Source: Setophaga petechia (taxonomy: Eukaryota; Chordata; Aves; Passeriformes; Parulidae). From it: DNA of 64,000 bases. This document shows positions 39,735 to 50,900 of this stretch, one piece after another (positions within the stretch are counted from its first letter, which is position 1; every line of letters starts with the position of its first letter). The notes beneath the pieces are model-generated. The model saw only the letters and a program-made list of their open reading frames with translations, was not told the DNA's origin and searched no databases. The stretch lies in the NCBI GenBank assembly GCA_024362935.1, contig JANCRA010000004.1, forward strand, positions 28,387,121-28,451,120, given 5' to 3'. Position numbers and translations under genes: made by a program.

Positions 39735-39960
39735 TCTGCAGGAGCATGAGCTAAAGAGGAAAAAAAAGTCAATCTCTAGTTCTCATCAGCAGCAGTGTTC
39801 AGACACTTTCTGGGAAGTCGGGCTTCAGCATGCATAATGGTTCCTCTGGAAGGCAGACATTGAGAACTCAAGAATGTCCCCCCTTCCTTCTCTATCTGAG
39901 TTGGTGCGATATGGCATGGAATATCCCTGGGTGCTGTTATCTATCCAGCTTTAATAACTA
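39735..39960 (+). mobile_element. Fragment of a second avian LTR type (plus strand)
   Basis: The order of words GGTTCCTCTGGAAGGCAGAC, GTCCCCCCTTCCTTCTC and GATATGGCATGGAATATCCC followed by CTGTTATCTATCCAGC matches my memory of a common avian ERV LTR, where a GGTATGGAATATCCC word precedes a GTCAGCTGTCC-type segment. Only this central part is visible, and both LTR ends are missing or unrecognisable. It abuts the right end of the minus-strand ERVL-type LTR, so the two may be nested or simply adjacent. Family assignment is from memory and needs a repeat-library search. Confidence 0.5.
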
Positions 39961-42024
39961 AATTCTTCTCTGTCCCATGCATGTACAGTTAATTAAAGAA
40001 TTGTTTTAAGATTTAGTTTTCTAGTTCACTGCTTCCAGGACAATGTAAAATGTTAGGACTGCCCCAGGCTGAACTTTCTTTGGGTACTGAGCAAAGGCCA
40101 CTTTTTGATGCCTATTTAGCCCTTTTAGGGACATATGCATATCTCTACAGGAGAAGTGATGCAAAATTCAAGCTTGATAGACTTAGTATTCTTTAAGAGA
40201 TCATTCTTAGTTTTGCCTTGCTCCAACAAGTCTTATATCTGGGGATTTATTTAGGGAGGAAAACAGCAAAGACTCAGAAGTCTCTTTGCCAGAAACCTCC
40301 TCGTGCCCTGGCTAACGTTAAAGTTAGAAGGGCTGCATCTTAGTTATTTACTGAGACAGACCAAAAATTCACTCTGAATTTCTCTAGTGGGAAATTTAGA
40401 TCTTGATACTGATTAAAAGGGGGATTCTTTATAAAACTGACTGCTGTATATAATGATAAGCAGACTAAAACTGAATATATGTAAAAAAAAAATTAACAAT
40501 AAATCAACCTAAAACAGCAGGAGGAAGATTTTGCTTGTGACACAACTATAAAGAAACATTTGTGATTGCAGAGGATGAGGCTCATATTATGGAAATGCTG
40601 GAAATGCTTGAAGCTTTTCTATATGTCTCCTAACCATGGCAAAAAAGTATCAATCTCAAAGTGACATCTACTGCAGAGCATTTATAATGTGTGAAGTGTT
40701 TGTTGGTGGAAAAGCAGACCAGCGTGAGAGCTATGAAGTCATTTAAAAGGTGAGGTAACAAAAGGGTGTCTCTGGATAAACACTTGAAACTGAAAAATTA
40801 AGCAGGCAGTCAGTCAGTAAAAACTTCAAAACTGTATTTTGCTTTAAATGAGTTGAACAAAGTCAGTTTGGGAAATTATAATGCTTCTGTATTTCAATAA
40901 TGACCATGCCTACATATATGTAGGTATATATAGTGGTGCTGCTAGCATAAAGCTGATGCAAGGTATTTCAGCACTGCGCACTAGATTTGTAAAGTGCAGG
41001 GCTATGCTGACTGTTGTGAAGCATATTTTGTCTGAAATCTGAGAAACAAATTAATAAACAGTAATAAACTGTAATACTAGGTTGGACATATGTTCACTCA
41101 ACTCATATTTTGCTCAGATTTTGACTAACCCAGCCTCTCTAAGGACCTGATGTGTGCTTGAAGCAGTGCCATTAGGTCAAAGTGCGAGCACCATGTAAGC
41201 AGGACAGGAGGCCATTGCAGAGCCATGACCACCTGCAGCATGCAGGTCAGCCAGCAATTGTTGGTCTGGGTTATTAATACTAGAGAAATCTGTAGGCAGC
41301 CATATTTATCAAAGATAAGGTGCCCCCTATTATAACAGCAGCAATCATAATGGCTGCTTCTACATGGTTAAAAGGGAGAAGCTTTCACTTTAGTGAAACC
41401 TTTTTCATGAACCAGTAGCTGCAGACGTGGATATCTGGGGAATGATATTGCTCCTCTTTGAAACCCAGTTTAATCCTTTGCCTAAATCCAGTCAGTACTT
41501 CCAGTAATTAATCTCCTAAAGCACAAAGCAAGGTCCGATCTCACAATCTGTTGTCCCTGAGAGTAGGATTTCATAGCCTAATCATCCTCAAAGCCAGTGC
41601 TAAAATGTCTGTTTACATACAGCTAGTGCTATGTTTAGATACCTTAGTTTAACCATAACTATTTAATTATTTGGGGAATGACATGGCTTATAAAGCTGAA
41701 AGAAAATGGATAAAATGTGCCTATGTTTTTTGTTGGTGACTCTAATAAATCATTGATACAGGCAGAGTAGCACAAGCCAGGGGATAACTGCTACTCAGCA
41801 TCCTCATTACTCATATTGCCAAAACTCAAAATGCACTTGGGAGAAGTTCCATCCTACCATTTCTCTAGCTATGTTGTTCCACTACATCTCTGTTTCTTCT
41901 AGGGTCAGGTTTGCTCTCCCAATTTAAGAAGACTCTGACTAGACAGATTCTGCTCTCCCATGCTTTCATTTCCCATGATGGGATTTTTCCAGTTTAGCAT
42001 GCTATGGGCTGGTAACTTATTTAA
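39961..42024. other. AT-rich non-coding DNA
   Basis: Nothing recognised. No frame above 60 codons until the microsatellite at 42.0 kb. Confidence 0.5.
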
Positions 42025-42083
<59 letters not shown>

Positions 42084-42096
42084 ATCTATATCTATG
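42025..42096. repeat. (TATC)n microsatellite
   Basis: About 14 uninterrupted TATC units (42025-42082), then imperfect TATATC units to about 42096. The short plus frame across it (a Leu-Ser-Ile-Tyr repeat) is an artefact. Long perfect tetranucleotide arrays of this kind are normally polymorphic. Confidence 0.95.
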
Positions 42097-44522
42097 TCTT
42101 TTAATGACTCATAAATTATTTTTGAATATGTTGAAGACATCTTGAAAGCAGTTGCACTCCCATATTTATAAAACTGAATAAATGTTAAATGAGCATTTTT
42201 GATCATCCAGTCAAAAATTTTCTCCTACAAAAAGACATTCTACTTGTCACTGAAGGTTACTGTTATGCTACATTCTTAACACAGAAATGGAAATAATAAT
42301 AAATAATTTACATAGTTCCCTGAGGTTTTGCACAAGAAGGGCTTCTTATGGCAGTGGAGGCAGCTCTACTAAGGTTTGCAGTAGCCACTTTGAGGAAAAA
42401 AAATAAGGAAAATGAGAGAAGTAGCAGACAAAGAACAAGAGAGTATCAATGTGTGGGAAGTAATACCAGAAGTAGATAGGGATTACTTGAGACTGAGGCA
42501 AGTATTTGTCTGACAGACTTTCTGGTTAAATTATGAATTTTTGGACCCTCAAGGATTAAAGTTTGGACACCAACTAAATAACCTTGATGCATTATGTTGA
42601 TTGTACCCAAGAAATTATTGATGACAGTGCTAAGAGCAGCTCTGGTCTATTGACATATGAATGACTGCTGGCTGTCTTGGTCACAGAAAGGATTTGTGCA
42701 AAAACCTGTGAGCTAAATTTCTCTTCTCTGGAAAAAAAAGGAAGGCAGGGTGTTGAACTGATATCTACTGAAAAATGCCTTTTTGCTTTTTAGTAGGCAT
42801 TTATCTAGAAGAAAACTAGTCATGGATAAGGGCCAGGTCCTTTCATTCTGGAGAGAATTAAAAATAATCTGCCCTTATACCTGTGGGCCTTTTACATACA
42901 AGTGGCACATTCAGGAAAATATTGGCTGATTCACAGTTGAAATGGAATTCAGGTTATGTCACCTCAAAATTAAGAGTCTTAAGATGTGATTCAAAAATTG
43001 GCTATCTACTCACAGAAACAGAGAATTTGTGACTATTTTGCAGTAGAGAGGTCAGCTGTCTGGAAGACTGTGGGCTGGCAGCCTTATTGCTGCAGAGCCT
43101 CTGTTACTCTGTCATAGGCACCTCTGCCAACCTCCTCTTGTGCCACACCTGCTCTGCAATACAAAGAAGCCCAATCAAGGGCTTAGCTGCTCACAGAGAT
43201 CATGGGTTACCTTCTGCTGTTCTCCTTCAGGTTGTGATACTTTGGGATCCCAGTGCAAACTCTTCTTTATTACTGTGTCAAGACATGCAATTGTTCCTTA
43301 ATTCATGTAAAATTCATTAACACTTGAAGACTGTTTAGATGGGCTACTCATCCTGGCTTCTGTGCTATGCCTTGGAGAAACTGTGTATGATTCAAGAAGA
43401 GGTTTTCAAAACAAGTATTAAGAACATTTCCATGTCTCTATGGGGACGCTGCTCTCTGCAGAGTTGCCCACCTTGACACAGCTTTGCAGTGAGATACTGC
43501 TGTCTGGGAGAAAAAAAATTATGCTGTAAGGAAAGCATCTGAAAGCTTTTCAAAATAAAAATACAGATGGAACACATGTCTTCTGAAGAGATTCCTAAGG
43601 TATGTCATATGCAAACTTAATGTGTGCCATTGTTTCAGGAGTTTAGAAGATGCTGTGGCTACTCTAGTAATATTTTCTTCCTTTTAGCTAGCTCTTTAGA
43701 GCAACCCATTCAAACTTATCCTGTTGAACATCTGTTGATGGAACAAGTCCCTGACTGAACATCATGAAGCGAGTTCCAGACTTGGGACTACAGTTTTTAC
43801 TGGCTTTAGTCCTTGTGAAGAATGCCTGCTCTGTTGTGGGTGATGTTTAGAAGCACCAGACCAAATAACTGATATCATGTTTAGAGGTGTGTCATCTGCG
43901 CTTTAACAGTCCACCCCAAATCTCTCCTTCCAACTGGATGAGTGTTCTCTAAAGGGACAGATTATCCTTATTGCTATATTAGGCTAGAAACCGTAGGCCT
44001 CATGTTTGCAGAGAACACGTGCAAATGAGCAGGGGAGGACATGGAGAATTATGTCATACTTTCCTGATCCTTCAGCTTAAAAAACTATAAGCAATTAAAA
44101 TGTTTCTATGTCGACGTCAAGATTTTCTCAGACTACTTTTAGAGAAAGTTTTCCTAAAGGAGGTCCTGCAGTATGTGGATACCTTGTTTTACCAGCACTT
44201 TGGCAGAGCAACTTCCTTATTCTGACAGTCTGGCAAGTCTGATGTGGCTGATTTAGAGCAGAAAGAGCAAAGTAAAGTTTGAAGGATAAAACCAGAAAAA
44301 AACCCCAAATGAATCAATCACAGGAATGGGCACACCTTCTTCGTCACATCATCTCTTTGCATCTCACATTGTCACATTTTACTTCTCAGCAACATTGTCT
44401 TCAGGTTGAAACAATGCAGTGTGATCTCCATCAGGATCTCTTTTATTCAAGAGTTCAAGACTTGTTCCTTGACTTTCCTGGACTAAAGAGCTGAACTTTG
44501 CAAAAGCTTTTGTGAAAACCTA

Positions 44523-44557
44523 TTTTGCCATTAGGAGGTCTTTGTGGTCATAATATA
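44523..44557 (+). repeat. Dispersed exact direct repeat, copy 1
   Basis: Identical over 35 nt to 45152-45186 (key words GCCATTAGGAGGTC and TTGTGGTCATAATATA). The flanks are unrelated on both sides. It does not look like any transposon terminus I know. Confidence 0.9.
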
Positions 44558-45151
44558 AAACCTAGAAGAAAAATAACTGACAGGTAAACAACTTCTTCCT
44601 GTCCATCTAAGTTCTCCATTTTGTCTTTTTCAGTATGTTTCTTTAATTAAATTCTGCCAGCTCCTTGGGCCATGAGAATTACTAATTTTTAAATGCAAGA
44701 AATCCTTCACAGAGAAAAATTCTGTAAAGTTTCTGGGCATATCAAACCAAAAGATAAATAGTCCTTTAATTTAGCATTAGGCATTTGCTATAAAAGTCGT
44801 GACCATGGTAAACTTTTCTGATATTAATGAGAATGTCCTGTGTTCCCACAGGAAACCCATTGCAATTCAGCAATAATTAATGTACCATTGCAGCGAAGTG
44901 TCAGTGAAAGGTCATACTTTTTAGTGTTTGTCTTTTCAAAACAACTAAGCAATTAATTACTGTTCTCTAACCTCTTGCTCAGTTAAATGTCTTTCTGACA
45001 AAAAAAAAAAAAAAGGTGTTTCTCTATGGCCGGTCATTCCTGTCAAATTATCTACCCATCCTCTAAGAATGAACATTTTTCTTGGTATCAGAAAAGTCTT
45101 ATGTGGAAAAAGGTAATTGAAATTAGCACACTAATAATTCAGCCTGCAAAT

Positions 45152-45186
45152 TTTTGCCATTAGGAGGTCTTTGTGGTCATAATATA
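45152..45186 (+). repeat. Dispersed exact direct repeat, copy 2
   Basis: Second copy of the 35-nt segment, 629 bp downstream of the first in the same orientation. The lack of any mismatch suggests the duplication is recent relative to surrounding repeats. Confidence 0.9.
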
Positions 45187-46909
45187 GAATAGTTATCCTT
45201 TACAAATGGCAGATACTGTTCAGCCTGTGAAGCTGAAGAACACTTTCTGTGTATTCTTGTTTGCAGTTCTGCAAGAATTTGCTTTTGAATGAATATTTCT
45301 CTTTCTGTAGTTTTGTAGCATCTTTTACATAAACATTTCACGCCAATTATTTATTACTAATTTTATCTTTGCTGATAACTCCATTTTCTACCTTTAGACA
45401 GGATGAGAAAAATCCTGTATTCCCTGATACGTGTGAACAGTTACTTTACACTTTAGTGTAGAGATATGTAAGCAACTATGTGAATCTAACCACCATTTTC
45501 TATTCATAGCAGGCAATTTTTGTCTTTGGGAAAGGTGTTTTTGCACACCCTATGAAATGTGGATCTGTTACCTGGCATGCATGTTTTGTTGCATACCACA
45601 TAGCTGCAGTTGGAGGAGAAACTTCCTTGCAGTTCCTCAATCAGAACTTTAAAAAATTACTCAAAGTCCCACTAGGAGCAACACGATGCCTTTCTATGAT
45701 GGAGCAGGATCAAGCTGCCAATCAAAAAACTTCTATTTTCAAAAACACCGAGACACGAGGTATTGGCCTGGAGAGAGCACTGCTTAGCTCAAGAGCAGTG
45801 GATCCACTGGAAAGCTGTTGATGGAACAATAGCCCCAGCTCTTGAACAGTTTATCCACTGAAGTAATATTATGGTTGCTTAGCTTTTAATGAGTTAAAAT
45901 GACTAACAGACCTAATCTGTGGAGGAAATCAGAGATCACTAGACCATGGTGTTCTGTAAATGGTCTTGGCATACCTTGTAATTCAACCAATAAAGAAAAA
46001 GATGTGCTTTTTATACAGAAAAGTCTCTGCTGTGGCGATACATTCACAGGCTTACTGTTGTCTTCAAGAGTATTTTAGCATGGGTCACTTTGCTTTCTTG
46101 GCATTCTTCCCCATTTTGTGTTTGAAACATGTATCTGTCTGGAACAGAAAGTCAAAAGTTATCTGTCACTGGTGAGGTTTGGTGCAGTAAATGATTATAG
46201 AGGCCCAGACTCCCTCTAGGCAAGTTACTATGGTTGAGGAAGGCTCTCCAGTATGAAGAATCTCTAACTGAATAAATTTTACTGCCATAGCTCAAATTTG
46301 AGAGTAAAGATAGGATCCCTTGAAAAATTTTTTCCTGCAGCATTTATTTCTGCCTGAGTAAATGCGAGCTCCAATCGTCTCTGTTTCTGTCTGTGGAAAG
46401 GATGTTCATGCAGCTGGATACCTGAACCATGTGCACTACCCAGTATTTATCTGGATATCTGTCTGAGGGAGAATGGACAGGACATGCTCTGCAGAGACAT
46501 GCAAATATTTACTGGAACTACCAATGTGATAGATTTTACTAGCAAAATAAGGTCTGTATTTATAGGACACCTGACTCACTAGCAGCAATGAATGCAATTT
46601 GCCTAAGGTGAAAGCATCTTTCCAAAGTTGTGCTAATTTTATATGAATATACTGATGTTTTGAAAATGTATTTTAATGTATTGATGCATGGAGAAGAGAC
46701 TCTGTTTTCATACTCCTTCACTGAACATCCAGAATAATCTGAGACTTAGATGCAGGTCTTAGGTTTAAGCTTGTAAATTTTGGTCTTCACACTGGGTTAC
46801 TGTGTTTTAGGTACTGATTTTTGAGGTATATAGTTTATTTACCTACAAATTTTCTCTTTGAAGTAGCAAGTAGCAGGGGCAGGACATCTAATTTTTCAGC
46901 TGTATTTCC

Positions 46910-47986
46910 TGTGTTGGCCAGATCTTGGTAGCAGGGGCTAGAGGGCTGTCTTCTGTGAGAAACTACCAGAAGCTGGCTCCATGTCCAGCTCTGCCAGTGC
47001 CGGCTGGCTCCAGGACACACCCACTACTGGAAAAGGCCAAGGCAATCAGAAATTGTGGTAGTACTTCTGTGATAACATATTTAAGGAAAAGAAAAGTTAT
47101 TGCACAGATGTAATTGTGGATAGACAAGACTGAAGTGAGAGGTTCAAGAGCCCTGCAGACACCAAGGTCAGGGCAGCAGGAGAGGCAGGAGGTGCTCTAG
47201 GGACAGAGCTGGGATTCCCCTGCAGCCCCTGGTGCAGCCCATGGGGAAGCAGCTGTGCCCCTGCAGCCCATGGAGGTCCATGGGGATGCTGAGATCCACC
47301 CACAGCCCATGCAGGAGCCCCAGGCTGCAGCAGGTGGATGCCTGAGAGGAGGCTGTGAGCCCTTGGGAGGCCTGTGCTGGACCAGGCTCCTGACAGGGGC
47401 CTGAAGGCCAGTGGACAGAGCCCAGGCTGGAACAGATCTCCTGGCAGGACTTGTGACCCTGTGGGGGACCCGTGCTGGAGCAGGCTGTGCCTGAAGGACT
47501 GCACCCTGTGGAACAGTGACCCATGTTGGAACAGTTAATGGAGAGCTGTTTCTATGGGATGGACTCACATTGGAGAAGTTTATGGACAACAGTCCACCAT
47601 GGGAGGCACCCCACACTGGAGCAGGGACTCTTCTCCCTGAGCAACATCAGGAACGACCTGTGAAGAACTGAGCAAAAACACTGTTGCCAGTTTCTCTGTG
47701 CCACAGTGAGAGAGGAGGTAGAGCCCCGGTAGAGAGGTAGGGGTGGGGAAAGGTGTTTTTAAGATTTATTTCAATTCTCATTATCCTGCTCTGATTTTGT
47801 TAGTAATGAATTAAATTAATATCCCAAGCTGAGTCAGTTTTTTCCATGATAATATTTGGCAGTGATCTCTCTCTGTCCTTATCTCAATTCATGGACTCTG
47901 TTTTCTCTCCCCTGGCCACTTCTAGAGGAACAGGATAGAGCAGCTTTGGTGGGTGCTTGACATCCAGCCAGGGTCCTCCCACTACA
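46910..47986 (+). mobile_element. ERVL-type solo LTR (plus strand)
   Basis: Starts TGTGTTGGCCAGATCTTGG and ends CCAGGGTCCTCCCACTACA, about 1.08 kb. In order it has an A/T-rich promoter segment with ATATTTAAGG (TATA-like) at 47077-47086; a GC-rich block of degenerate repeats (GGAGCAGGCT, CCCTGTGG, CACATTGGAGAAG) at about 47160-47640; a GTGTTTTTAAGATTTATTTC segment near 47750 followed by a decayed polyadenylation signal (AATGAA near 47808); and the terminal GGTGGGTGCTTGACATCCAG. No internal viral genes are present, and 5-bp direct repeats at the ends are not evident. The minus-strand frames at 47097-47616 are antisense artefacts. Confidence 0.88.
47077..47086 (+). promoter_or_regulatory. TATA-like box of the LTR
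   Basis: ATATTTAAGG lies about 170 bp into the LTR, at the place where this family carries GATAACATATTTAAG. The homologous site in the 38.7 kb LTR reads TGTTTAAG and is weaker. The element may retain residual promoter potential, but nothing here shows that it is used. Confidence 0.4.
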
Positions 47987-50900
47987 CATGTATACCTTAA
48001 TTTCTTCTTCCTATTTTCATCTAGATGCAGTGCTATGGATTTAAGACTAATTTAAATTACCAGCCTCTTCTGAGAGGAAAAAAGGGAAGGTGAAAGAATT
48101 TGCAGTCCATGTAACATGCCAAGACTGTTCTATTCCTGTGCCAGAGTAAACCAGTGTTTTGATCTGGTCACAAAATTAGCATATAATCTACTTCTACAGC
48201 ACTTTGCATAACTTCTAAATTTTGTTCATCTTGTTTGTCAGATTTCTGGATTTTAATATTTGTTTTTAAGGAACTGTTAACTTACCAACATTATATTGGT
48301 CTTTTTTTTAGAATGCACATCCTGAAATATATTAGAGCACAGGTTTTATATTCAGTTTTATCTTATTTATTGTATCTGTCAAGTCAGTGACACAGCTTAG
48401 ACTAAGAAATTATTCAGCCGAAGGAAAAGGACAAGAAATCTGCCTCAAGATTTTTAGTTCTCGAAGGATGCTAGACAATCATATTTCTTTCCCCAACTGC
48501 TTCAGTTGGAATCTGGCTAGTCATAGCCTGTGCAAGCCAGGAAGGAAAGGTGGGGTGGATAGATCTTTTGGACCGCCCCTTCCAGGCTGGCTGGATTCAA
48601 GATTCATTCGCTCAAAATCTTAATTAATGGTTGTATTTACTTGTACCGAGAGTCATAAACCTCAAAATATATGCGTTCTCTCAGTGCCAGTGTTACATTG
48701 GACTTGTGATGAGGTTTTCCCTTCCACCTTGTCCTGTGTATCAGTATTGACTGGTGATGCAGATGCCTGAATCTTGCTGTTTTTCAGCTTAGAAGTGCTC
48801 AGAGCAGCCTGTGGACTGCTTTGTTTCAGTGAGGTAACAGGGCATGGAATTTGTTATGTTAACAAAACCGGAGGGACAGTTACATCTGTCATAGTTAATA
48901 TACTGTCTCACTTGCCTGTCTTCACTGGACCTAAATTCCCAAATCTACCTTCTCAAGGGGTATAAAACCACCACTTACTGGACATGTGCAAACCTTGTTG
49001 ATACTCAGTAAAGTGCCTTCATGGACAATAACATAGCAGCCACATTCGACAAGCCTTGAGCCCCATGATGGGCATTTATATACCATGTATTCAAAATCTG
49101 TTGTTCTGCACAATGCACAAATGTTGCTGTTTATTTCTGTTGCTCTGCAAAAAGAGCTTTCTGCTCTTTGTAAGAGCTTTCCTACATACAGGTTTCCAGT
49201 TTAAATGGATTTTCATCTGTCTTTCAGGGCTTTTGCTATAATGTTCTGTGGTTCTGTTGGAAAGAAGTTGCTTTCTTCAGCAAATATATATTTTCCTGAT
49301 GCTTTTGCTTAACCATAGTTGGTTTTACATAACAGAGAGATTTTTCAATATGAGATGTGGATTCTGAATCTTTCTTAAATTTTTTTTGCTGGAAGAAGGC
49401 AATTGTAACTTCTAGACATTGGTCTGAAAGAGGCTAAGATTAGGCAGACACCACACTCCCTCCTGATTACTATCCCAGCTTATCAGGGACGCACAGAGTG
49501 TCTTAACCATTGTGTAGCACCTCAGTCAACACTCTGACTATAATGATCTTGTTTCAAAGAGGAAAGCATTTCTGAATACTATTAACTTGGACTTCATATT
49601 TTTAACAATCCAGGACAAAGGCAAAGAACTATTTATCTGATCATAAAATTAGAATTGAATTCCTTTAATTACACTGCTGTAAAACAAAGATAACACAACA
49701 GGGACGTGAGGCTTCTGATTTTCCCTTTGTATTTCTTTGAACTTTTCTGGCTCTGGCTGGTAGCTCACTGCTCAGCTGCTGGCGTTTCAGCATGGAGACC
49801 TGCACGTAAAATTGTACTAAATGGAATTATGTTTTCATGTATTCACTTTCCTATACTGAATGTATGAATTTTATATGCATGGAGACTGGAGTAATGGAGA
49901 GTACACGAAGAATATAAAGTACTTCAGATGCATCCATAGTTGCAAGCATGAGAACTGCAGGACTATTTTCTGCTGATAAAACAAACAAAGCAAATAAGTT
50001 TGGCTTTCGGGAACTGTTACCCTGATGACTGTGCTTTGAATAGCAATGGATGTCTCTCAGGTAGCTCTGAACTCAGATAAAAAGTGAATTTCTATACATG
50101 GAACAAGTCTGAAACTTTTTTTTAGTTATTTAATAGTAAGTTGTTAAGGGGAGGAAAATGGGCCATAGGCTTTCAGCTGATGGCAAACATTTTGTCAAAA
50201 ATGTCTCTCCTACGTTTTTGGTGGTTTAGGTGGGCTCAGTCAAGGTAGGCTCAGAGACAATCTGTAAAATTGAAAAAACTTTCAAGGTTTAAAATTCTTA
50301 ATGTGTAAGAGTTTCACAGGAAAATGTGCTAATCAAATCCCTTTACCTTACACCTTTTTCTTAGGAGCAGCTGCTCAAAAAACAAAGGTAGTAAGTTACA
50401 CAAATGTGTATAAATTAGAGAATCATGTTGGCATCACCTATAATTACTAAAGAAATGATTGCAAGGGACAGAGCCTCAGTCTTCTCTCAGGATGTCCTTC
50501 TGGAGAAGCCCTGAGTTTACTTGTCAGTCAGAGGACCTGAAGAATCCTCTTCCTAAGAAGCCCAGGTGTGTTGTGGACTGGAACCAGTTCTCACTGGGAG
50601 AGTGGTTGTGCTGCACTACATGGGCGTACAAATGCTTCAGCAACTGGGCTGATTGCTAAGTTCCTCCTGGGGTACATTAGTGGAATTAGACATATCTCAG
50701 AGCTATTTCAGTTCCTTTTTTGCCTCTGTTAATGGCATTTTAAGCTTATTGTAATTGAACTGGGGAACAGTTACAGAATTTTTCGAAGTGTCTTCTTTTT
50801 CTGTTTTTCCTCACAGCTCCACTTGAGATATACTAGGCTGTTTAACACTGTTTATTGTCCAGCTGGTTTGCTTTGTGTTATTTTCTTACACTACTGTGAG

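Larger units (their letters stand above)
42097..46909. other. AT-rich non-coding DNA with an exact 35-bp direct repeat
   Basis: No gene or repeat family recognised. It contains identical 35-bp segments at 44523-44557 and 45152-45186 and a 15-nt A run at 45000-45014. Frames are all under 90 codons and lack motifs. Confidence 0.45.

Noticed and set aside
47097..47616. Three overlapping minus-strand frames of 118-139 codons
   Set aside because: Antisense readings of the GC-rich part of the plus-strand LTR.
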